Position numbers and translations under genes: made by a program | The notes under the pieces: generated by a model | Database searches by the model: none | Seen by the model: the letters and a program-made list of their open reading frames with translations, nothing else | Told to the model about the DNA's origin: nothing | NCBI GenBank assembly: GCA_002319795.1 | Contig: DCFU01000030.1 | Location: forward strand, 6,565-70,564 | Origin: Megamonas sp. UBA1796 | Lineage (GTDB): Bacteria; Bacillota; Negativicutes; Selenomonadales; Selenomonadaceae | DNA length: 64,000 nt | Direction of reading: 5' to 3' | Shown: piece by piece, positions 34,281 through 43,763 of the stretch | Position numbering within the stretch: the first letter of the stretch is position 1 | Layout: the number at the start of each line of letters is the position of its first letter

Positions 34281-34618
34281 AGGTGTACCTCACTTTGACT
34301 ATATTTGCAGTCATGTTTTTTCACAATAAAATTATAGCATGTTTTTCCGGATGCTTCACCTACAACATCCGCAGAGACATAGTTAAAGATAAAATTTTGC
34401 CTGCGTAGATTTTCACTATGCAGCTTGTACAAATGTGATATAATATGAAATATTGTATGCAGCTTATGTTTTGGCGTATATGTGAATAATTTGACTAGGA
34501 AATAGGGAGATTTAAATTTTTATTTTTATGCATACAGAAACCGTGGATGAAATATATGTCAAAATGCCAACATGAGGAATTGTGCGGTTTTGTTTGCTTT
34601 GTAACAGGGGGCTGAAGG
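34281..34618. promoter_or_regulatory. Divergent promoter region with two extended -10 boxes
   Basis: This 338-base gap serves genes on both strands. On the minus strand, TGCTATAAT (forward 34331-34339) is an extended -10 about 50 bases before the GT9 start. On the plus strand, TGATATAAT at 34436-34444 is an extended -10 that would give a ~170-base leader before the TTG at 34619. Neither has a good -35. No gene is visible. Confidence 0.5.
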
Positions 34619-36667
34619 TTGTTTGCATTATTTTTTTCAGGATTACAGCAGGATTTAAAAATTTTCCTGTTTGCGCCAATGCTTTGTGCGATTTTTCGTT
34701 TCATTTTTCTATGGGTTTTTTGGCCGTATAAAAGTATGCAGGGTAAGAAGAAGGCGGTTTTTCATTGTTTTCGCTACGGTTTTTGGTGGGGAATGGATTT
34801 CAATGCATACGTATTTTTGTTCTCACTTTTGCTTGTAAGCTTGCCGGGTGTTTTCTTTCCAGCTTATTTTGCTGTCGGCGATATGCTGCGCACTGCAGGG
34901 GTGTTGTTTTATGCAGTCGTGCTTTATGGAGCTTTTGTGGGCAAGCTGATTTTTTATGAACATTATCATGACATTTATAACGATTTAGTCTGGCTTGGAA
35001 AAAATGCAGAAAAACATAACCTTATCGATGTGTTTTTTCATGAAAATCATGGCGTTTGGGTACTTCTGGGGTATATTCCATTTTTGGGCGTTTCCTGGCT
35101 GGCTATACAGGCGCTGTTGGGACTGCCGAGCCTCGAGCTTCCAGTATCTGTTTCAGTGATGGGGCAATACGCTTTCAATACCGTAGTAGTTTTGGTTGCT
35201 GTTGCCTTTTTTTATTATTGCCGTTTTGGTGGTACCTTTCGGCACGAAAATAAGCCGGAGTGGGATACGATACCGAGTGTAGTCAAAAAGAATATATTTC
35301 TGGCGCGGGCGACGGTAGATGATCTTATAGCCTTGGAAAATGTCTGGAAACATCCATTGCAGGAAATATTGACACATACGGATGAAGACGATATTCCAAT
35401 AATCGACTCCATAATGCCAATGCATATGCAAGATGGTGCCTGGCAGCGACTGGACAGCCCGGCAGAAGCGTTCATACGGCAGGCTAAGGGAGCGCGCATC
35501 AGATCGCCAAAGCATATTTTCCTTATCGTAGGGGAGAGCTACGCGCAAATGCCGCTCGATGACATATATACCAATTTGCATCTGTGTGATGGCGCGCGTT
35601 CCTTTCGGGCAGATCCACACACGGTATCTTTGGACAATTTCCTGCCGGCGGGGATGCTTTCACGTCCGTCCATTGTCAGCCTCATGACGGGCATCTTCGA
35701 TGCCAGGCTGGAGCTTAACGAGCGTGAAGCTTTTTGGCGTGGGACGGTCGCCACGTCGCTGCCGCTCCAGTTGAAAAAACTTGGCTATCGTTCTATCTAT
35801 TGGTATGGCGGCAATGCGACCTATGGCAATTTCAATCAGTATGCTCCGGCGGTGGGCTTTGATGAGGTTATGGCAGCAGCAGATTTTTGCCCGCCCGATG
35901 CACCTCGGACATGGGTAGGGGTATACGATCATATCTTTTTGGAACAGACGGCGGCAAAAATACGGCATATGGATGAGCAGCCGACCTTCCATTTCATCTA
36001 TACGACTTCAAATCACGGACCATATAAAATGGATTTGGCCCAGTATGGCTATGATGCGGAAAAAGTTATGCCGGATGCACCGGAAAGTCTCAAAAAAAGC
36101 CATGCATGGCAGCAACAGATGGGCACCTATTGGTATTCCGATCAGGCTATATCACGTTTTGTGAAGGATATGCAGCAGGTATATCCGGACAGTCTTATCA
36201 TCGTCACGGGCGACCATGCAGCGATACCGGTGCCTATGGATATGGGAATTATCACGCGTACAGAGGTTACTTTTCGGGAAGAATTCTGTACCTCATTTGC
36301 TATGTACCATCAGGATATTACGAAAAACATGCTTGCAGGCAACACGATTGGCGGGCATATGAACATTCTGCCAACCATATTTGAACTGATAGCACCGAGG
36401 GCATTTAGGTACTATTCTTTGTTCCCGGCTTTGCTGGAACCCATAGACCATATTGTAACACCCTATCATTGGTTGACCCGCGATGCTATAGGACCAGCTG
36501 AAAAGGGTTTTTATCAGGGACTGGAAGCAACGGGTGCGCCAGTAGAAACATTACTTGAGGCTAGTGGGAAAGGGCGTTTTATTGAAGAAACAGAAGGCTA
36601 TAAAGCACTGTCAGGGTGGCTTGTTCGGCACCCTGATATATTGCGCGCAGCAACGAAGTGGTTATAA
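34619..36667 (+). CDS. LTA synthase/phosphoethanolamine-transferase-like membrane sulfatase
   Basis: The 682-residue protein has five or so N-terminal transmembrane helices (about residues 1-205) and a large periplasmic alkaline-phosphatase-superfamily domain (about 300-620). Metal-site motifs are VGESYAQM near 304, a candidate nucleophile in LSRPSIVSL near 347, TTSNHGPYKM near 462 and VTGDHAAIP near 530. Relatives transfer phosphoglycerol or phosphoethanolamine from phospholipids to a glycan. In a diderm without teichoic acid genes nearby, the target is likely lipopolysaccharide core or another periplasmic glycan. The TTG start has GGGGGC upstream. Confidence 0.78.
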   Translation: MFALFFSGLQQDLKIFLFAPMLCAIFRFIFLWVFWPYKSMQGKKKAVFHCFRYGFWWGMDFNAYVFLFSLLLVSLPGVFFPAYFAVGDMLRTAGVLFYAVVLYGAFVGKLIFYEHYHDIYNDLVWLGKNAEKHNLIDVFFHENHGVWVLLGYIPFLGVSWLAIQALLGLPSLELPVSVSVMGQYAFNTVVVLVAVAFFYYCRFGGTFRHENKPEWDTIPSVVKKNIFLARATVDDLIALENVWKHPLQEILTHTDEDDIPIIDSIMPMHMQDGAWQRLDSPAEAFIRQAKGARIRSPKHIFLIVGESYAQMPLDDIYTNLHLCDGARSFRADPHTVSLDNFLPAGMLSRPSIVSLMTGIFDARLELNEREAFWRGTVATSLPLQLKKLGYRSIYWYGGNATYGNFNQYAPAVGFDEVMAAADFCPPDAPRTWVGVYDHIFLEQTAAKIRHMDEQPTFHFIYTTSNHGPYKMDLAQYGYDAEKVMPDAPESLKKSHAWQQQMGTYWYSDQAISRFVKDMQQVYPDSLIIVTGDHAAIPVPMDMGIITRTEVTFREEFCTSFAMYHQDITKNMLAGNTIGGHMNILPTIFELIAPRAFRYYSLFPALLEPIDHIVTPYHWLTRDAIGPAEKGFYQGLEATGAPVETLLEASGKGRFIEETEGYKALSGWLVRHPDILRAATKWL

Positions 36668-36772
36668 AAGGATGCGGTCTGATGGAGCACTTGATGCTAT
36701 CAGGTGCTTGCAACATAAACATGAAGGGCGGATATCGGATTGAAGAGGAATATTAATGTAGGGGAAACGGCG

Positions 36773-37969
36773 ATGTATGGAGTTCTATTGTTACTGGCAT
36801 TTGGGGCAAACATATCTACAGCAGCCACAAGCTGTGCGATTTTGCTTGGTGCGGGTATTATGCTCATACAAGGGGTTAGAACAAAGTCTTGGCCGGCAGT
36901 CGATAGAGGACTTGGAAAAGCCATTTTGGGATATTTGGTCATACAGTGCATAATAGCGGCATTTTCTTATGAACCCATGGTCAGTTTTGGAGATGTGTGG
37001 GCGATAGCATATCGTTTTTTGCCATTGTTTTTTGCGATGCTTTATACGAAGACACAGAAACAATTGGCTGGCCTTTGGCTGCTGTTTGCCGTTTCAGTTT
37101 TCCTTGATGATATTGTTGCGGCGTATCAGCTGGTGCATGCAGGGCAGTTTCGTCCGTACGGGTTCAACAATACTCCTACCTTTTTTTCCAGCCATATGCT
37201 TATGGCCCTTCCAGTATTGTTCCTTGCAGCGCAGAAGTCCTATATTTCCATATGGGGACGACGCTTTATCGTTTTTACAGGAGTGCTGTCGTTTATTATG
37301 CTTATTGCTTGCGAAACTCGTGGAGGCTGGGTGGCGTTTGCTGCTGTTGTTCTGGGGCTGGCCTGTTTGGAAAAGCAATATCGAAAGAGGATTGCTGGGA
37401 GCATTGTTGTTATAGGCATTGTAGTTTTTATGGCTGGGCATGTATTTCCTTTGTTGGAAATGCGTGCTGCCAGCATTATTGATCCGCATAATGTAGCTAA
37501 CTCGGAGAGGATACTTATGTGGAAGTCAGCACTTCATATCAGTGAGGATTATCCTGTTTTGGGAATTGGGCAAGATGAATTTGGTGTATTTTATAACAGT
37601 TGGTATATTTCTCCTTCAGCACGAGAGCGTCCGACAACATCCAATCCACGTTCCGGACATGGGCATCCACACAACAATATTCTCAAAATGTTGAGCGAAG
37701 GTGGTGTGGTGGGACTCATGGCATTTTTTCTCTTTTATAGTTATCTTTTTTATCGCCTTTACCGATTATATAAAGAGGAGCGAGGGAAGCTGAATATTTC
37801 CTATGCATTGGCCGGGATGTTGATCTTTATCGGAATACAGGTGGAAGGGTTGACAGATACCAATATGAATCAGGTTCCGATCATGCGAGAGTTTTGGTTC
37901 CTTATGGGACTCTTATTTGTAGCAGGAAGAATCGAATTAGCAGCAAAAAATCAGGGGAAAAGTCTATAA
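36773..37969 (+). CDS. waaL: O-antigen ligase (WaaL/Wzy_C family)
   Basis: The 398-residue protein has about ten to twelve transmembrane helices and the Wzy_C-domain pattern: ACETRGGWVAF near residue 180, SERILMWKSAL, then a large periplasmic loop ending GHGHPHNNILKMLSEGGVVG near 300, where the conserved histidine of WaaL ligases lies. It joins the lipid-linked O-chain to the lipid A core in the periplasm. The ATG at 36773 has GGGG 8 bases upstream; an in-frame TTG at 36740 is an alternative. It bridges the core locus and the O-antigen locus. Confidence 0.8.
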   Translation: MYGVLLLLAFGANISTAATSCAILLGAGIMLIQGVRTKSWPAVDRGLGKAILGYLVIQCIIAAFSYEPMVSFGDVWAIAYRFLPLFFAMLYTKTQKQLAGLWLLFAVSVFLDDIVAAYQLVHAGQFRPYGFNNTPTFFSSHMLMALPVLFLAAQKSYISIWGRRFIVFTGVLSFIMLIACETRGGWVAFAAVVLGLACLEKQYRKRIAGSIVVIGIVVFMAGHVFPLLEMRAASIIDPHNVANSERILMWKSALHISEDYPVLGIGQDEFGVFYNSWYISPSARERPTTSNPRSGHGHPHNNILKMLSEGGVVGLMAFFLFYSYLFYRLYRLYKEERGKLNISYALAGMLIFIGIQVEGLTDTNMNQVPIMREFWFLMGLLFVAGRIELAAKNQGKSL

Positions 37970-38044
37970 GCAGAGGAGAAGATAGTTTTCGCATAGTATG
38001 TAGGGGCGTTCATGTGATTGATGGTAGAGTACTCTGCTATTATA

Positions 38045-38477
38045 CTAATGGTAAATCGCTGTGATTGCCTTAAGCACAATCTGTTTCTGGGTATGATAAA
38101 CAGACTTTTTGTTCTTCAGAAGGTTATAGTAGGCGTTGGGGCAAATGTTGCATTTACGCAATAGCCAGCGCACGCTAAATGCATGATGATGTTCTTGGAT
38201 AAAACGATATGTCTCTAACCGATTTCCTTCGCAAAGAATGCCGCTGCTTTTTCAGGAAGAGATTCTCTTTTCGGAGCTTACGCATTTCATTCATGGCATC
38301 ATATTCATTTTGGCTTTCTGAGTTATTTTGGTATTCTTGGCGAAATTCGTTGCATCATTTGGCGACACTGGATTTTGATATCCCATATTCTTCAATGAGA
38401 CTTTTCATCGATCGTTCTTCCTCAAGTGGAAGACGGACGATTCTCTTTTTAAAGATTTCGTCGTAACATTGTGGCAT
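38045..38477 (-). pseudogene. Decayed IS3-family transposase (orfA and start of orfB)
   Basis: Read on the minus strand from 38477 the frame begins MPQCYDEIFKKRIVRL and continues EEYGISKSSVAK, the OrfA helix-turn-helix of IS3 elements, then hits TGA at 38355-38357 where tryptophan is expected. The frame goes on (NEFRQEY, ENLFLKK), shifts, and matches the start of OrfB (HHHAFSVRWLLRKCNICPNAYYNLL) before fading near 38045. The rest of orfB is missing. The element is dead. Confidence 0.75.
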
Positions 38478-38657
38478 GATAACATCTTCAAATTCTATTA
38501 TATTTTATCAGTCATTGATGTTACAACTTTAGTTTATCACTTCAATATAATAGCAATGAGAAAATAGCGAGATGTTATAGCAAATCAAAGTGAGTAAGAT
38601 AAGGTATTGATATTTTTTACAGAAAAAATTTTCATATATATCACATAAGTAAAGATT

Positions 38658-38686
38658 TTGCCTTTTTTTGTTTATTATGTTATGAT
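38658..38686 (+). promoter_or_regulatory. Sigma-70-type promoter for the O-antigen locus
   Basis: TTGCCT at 38658-38663 and TATGAT at 38681-38686 are spaced by exactly 17 bases, about 60 bases before the ATG at 38747, which has a GAGGAG site. Confidence 0.6.
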
Positions 38687-38746
38687 AAAAAATGATTTTT
38701 AATAAAAATATAAGTTTCTTAAACATATAAGAGGAGATATTGGCGC

Positions 38747-40201
38747 ATGCAACAGCAATCTCAAAACAAAGACAAGGGAATGCATTTTATAGATAAATAT
38801 GCTTCTTTTTTTTGGTCTATTATTTTGTTTGGAGTTGATTATGTTGCTATTGTTGCTGCTGAGGGGCTGTCCTATATAATGAGGAGAGATCTTTTATTTA
38901 TAGCAAATCATTCCTTTTATATTTCAAATGTTTATTTTTATATTATTGTGCCAACAATATTTTTATGCTTTTTGCATTCTTCAAACACACATATTCGCCG
39001 TATGCCGTTTTGGAAAATGGCACAAAATGTTTTTTGGGCCATTTTTTACAGTATTTTAACAATTATTATGCTTATGTACTTTGGCAGGGTTGCCGAGGTT
39101 GTTTCCCGCCTTTTTGTGGCTATGACCGGAGTATGTTCATTCATTTTTATTTTAGTAGCACGCTATACTTTTAAGAAATATTTTAATGCACACAATTTGT
39201 TACAAGTTTCTGTGGTATTTATTGGTGCAGGGAAGACAGCAGAGCTTGTAGTAAATTCATTCAACCGTGATTCGGGATTTGGATATAGGATTGTTGGTTT
39301 TATCGATGATCATCCTGTCTCAAAGAAATTAGCTGAGGATTTTTGTGTTTTGGGTGGTTTTGATAAAGCGGTAGAAATTATACATAAGGTTGGTGTGCAG
39401 ACTGTGATTATTACAGCACCGGGTCTTTCTGCGGAGAAACAGGTGGAACTTGTGAATCAAATACAATTGCATGTAAGAAATGTTGCTTTTGTACCGGATC
39501 TTATTGGCACTCCTTGTAATCTTGAAGTTGAAAGCCTTTTTGATGAAAAGATTATGCTGTTAAAGGTTAAGAATAATTTAGCGCTATGGTATAATCGACT
39601 CTTGAAGCGTGTGTTTGATTTAGTTGTCGGTTCGTTTGGAATGTTGGTTGTCGTTCCCTTAGGAATTCTTTTAGGTATACTTATTTATATAGATAGTCCG
39701 GGTCCAATTATATTTGCGCATCGTCGCATTGGCCGATATGGAAGGGAATTTTCTTGTTATAAATTTCGTTCTATGGTGCCAGATGCTCAGTATATATTGG
39801 AAGGATATCTGGAATGTCATGCTGAGGCTCGTGAAGAATGGCAGCGTGATTTTAAGCTGAAAAATGATCCACGTATAACTAAGGTAGGAGCATTTTTACG
39901 TAAGACAAGTTTGGATGAGTTGCCACAATTTTTAAATGTTATTAAGGGAGAAATGAGTCTCGTTGGTCCTAGACCGATTACTAGCGAAGAGGTTTCTAAA
40001 TATGGGGACTACATTAATGATTTTTATCTTGTGCCGCCTGGTATCACTGGTATGTGGCAGGTCAATGGGCGTAGCAATATAAGTTATGAGGAACGTGTTG
40101 CAATGGATTCATGGTATGTGAGAAATTGGTCTGTATGGATCGATATGGTGTATTTGTTAAAGACTTTGAAAGTGGTATTTCAAACGAAGGGGGCCTATTA
40201 A
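38747..40201 (+). CDS. wbaP: Undecaprenyl-phosphate sugar-1-phosphate transferase, WbaP-type
   Basis: The 484-residue polyisoprenyl-phosphate hexose-1-phosphate transferase has N-terminal transmembrane helices (about 20-145), a Rossmann-like CoA-binding domain (FIGAGKTAELVV near 163, GFIDDHP near 187) and the C-terminal catalytic domain with the re-entrant helix (KRVFDLVVGSFGMLVVVPLG near 285), DSPGPIIFAHRRIGRYG near 316, KFRSM and LVGPRP near 405. It starts O-unit synthesis by loading sugar-1-phosphate, often galactose or glucose, on undecaprenyl phosphate. It is cut off from the rest of the locus by two IS remnants. Confidence 0.9.
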   Translation: MQQQSQNKDKGMHFIDKYASFFWSIILFGVDYVAIVAAEGLSYIMRRDLLFIANHSFYISNVYFYIIVPTIFLCFLHSSNTHIRRMPFWKMAQNVFWAIFYSILTIIMLMYFGRVAEVVSRLFVAMTGVCSFIFILVARYTFKKYFNAHNLLQVSVVFIGAGKTAELVVNSFNRDSGFGYRIVGFIDDHPVSKKLAEDFCVLGGFDKAVEIIHKVGVQTVIITAPGLSAEKQVELVNQIQLHVRNVAFVPDLIGTPCNLEVESLFDEKIMLLKVKNNLALWYNRLLKRVFDLVVGSFGMLVVVPLGILLGILIYIDSPGPIIFAHRRIGRYGREFSCYKFRSMVPDAQYILEGYLECHAEAREEWQRDFKLKNDPRITKVGAFLRKTSLDELPQFLNVIKGEMSLVGPRPITSEEVSKYGDYINDFYLVPPGITGMWQVNGRSNISYEERVAMDSWYVRNWSVWIDMVYLLKTLKVVFQTKGAY

Positions 40202-40584
40202 AAAAAGGAGCGTTATATGGTAAATTGAGTTTGTAGGATGGAAAGGAAACGAATCCTTTTAACAATGGACTTAGTGAATGATGCTTGAATTTATTTCGAC
40301 AGAGATTTCGATGTTTAATTAGTTTGGTTTGAAGGTTTTTGTGTGTTTTACTATGAGGTTAGTATGCCCCTAACTGTGGATTATTACGTATATATAATTT
40401 TCATGATTGAGAATATGAGAAATGCTTTGTATATAATACATTAATTGGTTACTATGTGGAAAGCATATTAGTACAAACCTTGAAAATAAAAGATAGTGGT
40501 TTTTTCAATCTGATGAATTTACAATAGAAGTGCAACAACGATGAAATAAAACATGGCACATAGACTTCTGATATAATGGTGTTT

Positions 40585-40720
40585 GCAAAGAAAATGGACC
40601 GAAACAAGTCAATAATTTTCTGTGAGCTTCACCGAAATTCTTCCACCGGATACTATATCCTCGTAAAGGCCCAAGAATACTATATAAATCGCCGTAAAAT
40701 TTGTAAACCACCTATCGTGC
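40585..40720 (+). pseudogene. Fragment of an IS30-like transposase
   Basis: A plus-strand reading frame near 40585-40720 encodes NKSIIFCELHRNS followed by TGYYILVKAQEYYINRRKICK, resembling the N-terminal helix-turn-helix region of IS30-family transposases. The preceding frame is shifted and it ends in stops. No intact DDE domain follows. The identification rests on pattern memory only. Confidence 0.4.
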
Positions 40721-40869
40721 TATTTATGCGGGTGACCTAGACGATAAGCCGCTTTCTCATGGGAAAGTACGGCGTGGTACACAAGTTACGCCATCACGGC
40801 AAAAACAGACACGTAAAGATAGCATCTCAAGTATTATATCTTGTGGTTTTTTTGTTGAGTTTGATTTGT

Positions 40870-42110
40870 GCAGTACTATTAATAAATTACTAGTACTGCT
40901 ATCGTATATAATGTATGTGTACTGCACAAACCAAAAAGCCGAGCTCATTCCTTGGACTGAAATTGAACGCGAATATGCCAAACTTTTCAAAGGGATTAAA
41001 GGCCATGTAGCAATTTCTGCCCCGTATGGCATTAGTGGCTTTGCTCATTCAGACCGAATACGGATACTCGGATCAAGAAACGGTAGAACAGATTCAGGAA
41101 AATCCGTATTTGCAGTTCTTCTGTGGATTACCCAGCTACAAGTATGAACGCCCCTTTGATGCTTCGGTCATGGTGCGTTTTCGCAAGCGCCTGAGCGCGG
41201 ATACACTGAAATAAATCAATGAACACATCATTCGTAAGGCGGAAGCTTCCCAGAAGGAAAAAGATGACAAAAAGAATCAGCCTCCGAAGAATTGTGGTAC
41301 TATGATCGTAGATGTGACCTGTGCTCCCTCGCAAATCAAATATCCCAGAGATACGGAACTCTTGGATGAAGCTCGCGCAAAACAGGAACAAATGGTTGCT
41401 GTTTTGCATGATCCGGCAAAGGGCAGGAAACCTCACATGTACCAGAAGATTGCCCGGAAACAACATCTAGCCATTGCCCGTAGTAAACGAAACAGTGTCA
41501 AAAAATTTGGAAGGCGAATCGGTAACAACTGCAATACATTCGGCGTGATCTCGGTATTGACCGAACGCCTCTAGAAAAAGGCGGGAAACGCAGTAAGAGA
41601 CAGGAATCGCAGCTGCAGGTGATTGAAAAGTTCTACGAACAGCAAAAATACATGTATGAAAACCATCTATAGCGTCAAAGATCGGATTGTCAACCTCTGG
41701 CAACTCTATCTGCGCCCCATCGTGAAAGGAAAATCCAAGGCACCGGTAAAATTCGGAGCAAAACTCGATGTCAGTGTTTTGGATGGCATGGTACGACTGA
41801 AAAAGCAAAGCTTTGATGCCTACAGCGAAAGCGAACTGCTGGAGGTGGAGATAGAAAACTATCAGCGCTGATACGGTTGCTCTCCTGCGAGGATGCTGGC
41901 CGATAAAATCTACCGGAATCGGAAGAATATGAGCTATTGTAAAGAACATGGCAGATATTTTTGCCTTGTCGATTTTAGCATCGAACCTGAGCCGAGCTTT
42001 GCGTGTGCCAATTTTGAAAATGGTACATATTTTATGGCAAGTGCTTCTTGGCAGTTTCAAATGGAGCTATCAGATAAAATTGCTTTTTGAGCAGTGGGCA
42101 TTATATAGCT
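40870..42110 (+). pseudogene. Decayed IS5/IS1182-like transposase (DUF772 type)
   Basis: Fragments in order are: IPWTEIEREYAKLF (from ATG 40911), a frameshift near 41024, then LLIQTEYGYSDQETVEQIQ, ENPYLQFFCG and PFDASVMVRFRKRLS, a TAA at 41212, then TMIVDVTCAPSQIKYPRDTELL, a frameshift near 41515, and later FGAKLDVSV and LADKIYRNRKN. A large part of the catalytic domain is missing before the last fragment. A 9-bp inverted repeat (GCAGTACTA/TAGTACTGC, 40870-40899) lies just upstream, probably near the left end. The element is inactive. Confidence 0.75.
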
Positions 42111-42134
42111 ATAAGTAACACTGTATATATTTTT

Positions 42135-42149
42135 AAGACAAATTGTCTT
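42135..42149. promoter_or_regulatory. Palindrome overlapping a TTGACA hexamer
   Basis: AAGACA-AAT-TGTCTT is a perfect 6-bp inverted repeat whose right arm overlaps TTGACA at 42148-42153. A -10 box is not clear (TGTATA at 42173, spacing 19). It lies about 70 bases before the first intact gene after the IS remnants and may be an operator or part of the IS end. Confidence 0.3.
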
Positions 42150-42216
42150 GACAGGTTTGTTGCTGGTATGACTGTATAGCAGGTTTTTACGAAATATTTA
42201 TAGCGAGGTAAAATAA

Positions 42217-42987
42217 TTGCAAATCAAAATATTCGTTGCAACTCAAAAAAAATATTGGATGCCTAATGATAGTGTATATGTACCTTTACAAGTCGGAGCT
42301 GAGGCAGGAAATAACTTAGGATATGCCCAAGATAATATCGGTGATAATATTAGTGAGAAAAATGCTCATTATTGTGAGCTTACAGGTCTTTATTGGGCTT
42401 GGAAAAATTGTGCACAATTTGATGCTATAGGTTTGGTACATTATCGTAGATATTTTGTATCGAGAAGGTTTTGGGAAATTTTGAAAAAGAAAAAATGCAG
42501 CATTTTGCATAGAGATGATTATAAAGAGCTTTTGCGGCAGTATGATATTATTTTACCTAGAAAAAGACATTATTATATTGAAACCGTGCGTAGCCAATAT
42601 GAGCATGCCCATTACAAAAGAGATTTAGATGTAATAGAATATATTATTAAGGAAAAATATCCTCAGTACAGTAACTCTTTCGATAAAGTTATGGCGAAGC
42701 GAGAATTGTATCTTTATAATATGATGGTTATGAAAAAATATATTTTTGATGAGTATTGTACGTGGTTGTTTGATGTCTTATTTATGGCAGAAAAACGGAT
42801 AGACATCAGTGGATATGATGTATATAATACAAGGGCTTTTGGTTTTTTGGGTGAAAGGCTGTTTAACGTGTGGCTTGAAAAAAATCATCAGTTTACAAGA
42901 AAAGAAGTTAGTGTGCTTTGTTTGGAAAAACAAAATTGGGTAAAAAAAAGTACCTTGTTTGTAAAGAGAAAAATAGTGGGGAAGTAA
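42217..42987 (+). CDS. DUF4422 family glycosyltransferase
   Basis: The 256-residue protein has the DUF4422 pattern: IFVATQKKY at the start, GDNISEKNAHYCELTGLYWAWKN near residues 43-65, VHYRRYF near 76, DIILPRKRHYY near 113 and the C-terminal FGFLGERLFNVWL. The family is found in capsule and O-antigen loci and is thought to be GT-A glycosyltransferase. The TTG start has GAGG 9 bases upstream. A broken GlfT2-like gene follows. Confidence 0.85.
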   Translation: MQIKIFVATQKKYWMPNDSVYVPLQVGAEAGNNLGYAQDNIGDNISEKNAHYCELTGLYWAWKNCAQFDAIGLVHYRRYFVSRRFWEILKKKKCSILHRDDYKELLRQYDIILPRKRHYYIETVRSQYEHAHYKRDLDVIEYIIKEKYPQYSNSFDKVMAKRELYLYNMMVMKKYIFDEYCTWLFDVLFMAEKRIDISGYDVYNTRAFGFLGERLFNVWLEKNHQFTRKEVSVLCLEKQNWVKKSTLFVKRKIVGK

Positions 42988-43668
42988 ATGGAAAATTATG
43001 TTCGATAACTGTATATCAGGAAATGAAGACAAGTGATTTATATATACATAATAATAGTTTGAAGGGTGCATTAGATTTTATCACTTATTTTAATTCATTT
43101 AGTATAAAAAATGGCTGCGGTATACGACTCTTCAATCTATTGACGTAAAATTACAAGTAAAAGGGCGATTTTTTATTGTTTGGAAACTCATTAGCATTGA
43201 AGGAGAAAAAATATTTTTTCAGAAACAATAGAAAAGGAAGTATATATGCGCCATTTTTGTTTAAACAAGTTAAATGGCGATATTTTAGGCTTGGTGCTAT
43301 ATAAACAAGATAGTGCTAGTAGGTTTCTTGAAGGAACATATTATGAAGATTTTTCGTGCTGGCAGAATCAGAGACTAAGGGCTGCAATTTGTACATATCG
43401 TAGAGAAAAATATATGATGCGTACAATGTATGTTTTAGAAAACTTAATTGATAAATATTCTTGGATGGATGTTTTAATTATTGATAATGGTAGTACATTG
43501 CATAAGTATACTAAATCTAGAAAAATACGTGTTATACAAGATCGAAATTATGGCGGAAGTGGAGGATTCACTCGCGGAATGCTAGAATATATGCAGCAGG
43601 GAAAGATAAATTATATATTATTAATGGATGATATAATATTAGAACCATTAATAGTGGTTGGAAGCTAA
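42988..43668 (+). pseudogene. Broken GlfT2-like glycosyltransferase, paralog of the gene at 45263
   Basis: Starting at the ATG at 42988 (site GGGGAAG), fragments line up with the intact paralog at 45263: DLYIHNNSLK, DFITYFNSFSIKKW and a GR motif, separated by frameshifts including one in an A6 run at 43101-43106. An open frame from 43246 then carries AAICTYRREKY, NYGGSGGFTRGMLE and LLMDD, but the DDD metal motif is disrupted and the frame stops at 43668, losing the C-terminal half. The gene is dead and probably a decayed tandem duplicate. Confidence 0.75.
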
Positions 43669-43763
43669 TAGTATGAAGTATCAGGAAGTCAATGTGGCTT
43701 ATTTAGAATATCAAAATTGGCCAACAAAATTTTGATAGAGAAAGTTTTTTTAGGAGTGGGAGT

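Larger units (their letters stand above)
37970..38746. other. 777-base gap at the core/O-antigen boundary
   Basis: Apart from the IS3 remnant (38045-38477) and the promoter at 38658, this stretch holds nothing I recognise. Base composition drops sharply to AT-rich across it and stays low to the window end, marking the left border of the O-antigen island. Confidence 0.6.
40202..42216. other. Two-kilobase IS graveyard inside the O-antigen locus
   Basis: This gap between wbaP and the DUF4422 gene holds an IS30-like fragment (about 40585-40720) and a decayed IS5/IS1182-like transposase (40870-42110). The stretch 40202-40580 shows only a weak small hairpin near 40242-40260 and no gene. Confidence 0.6.

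Noticed and set aside
35153..35620. 155-codon minus-strand frame
   Set aside because: Antisense to the LTA-synthase-like gene; no family features.
38209..38466. 85-codon plus-strand frame
   Set aside because: It is the opposite strand of the IS3 orfA remnant, whose minus-strand reading matches known OrfA motifs.
40505..40711. 68-codon minus-strand frame
   Set aside because: The plus strand here matches an IS30-like transposase fragment better, and there is no ribosome site.
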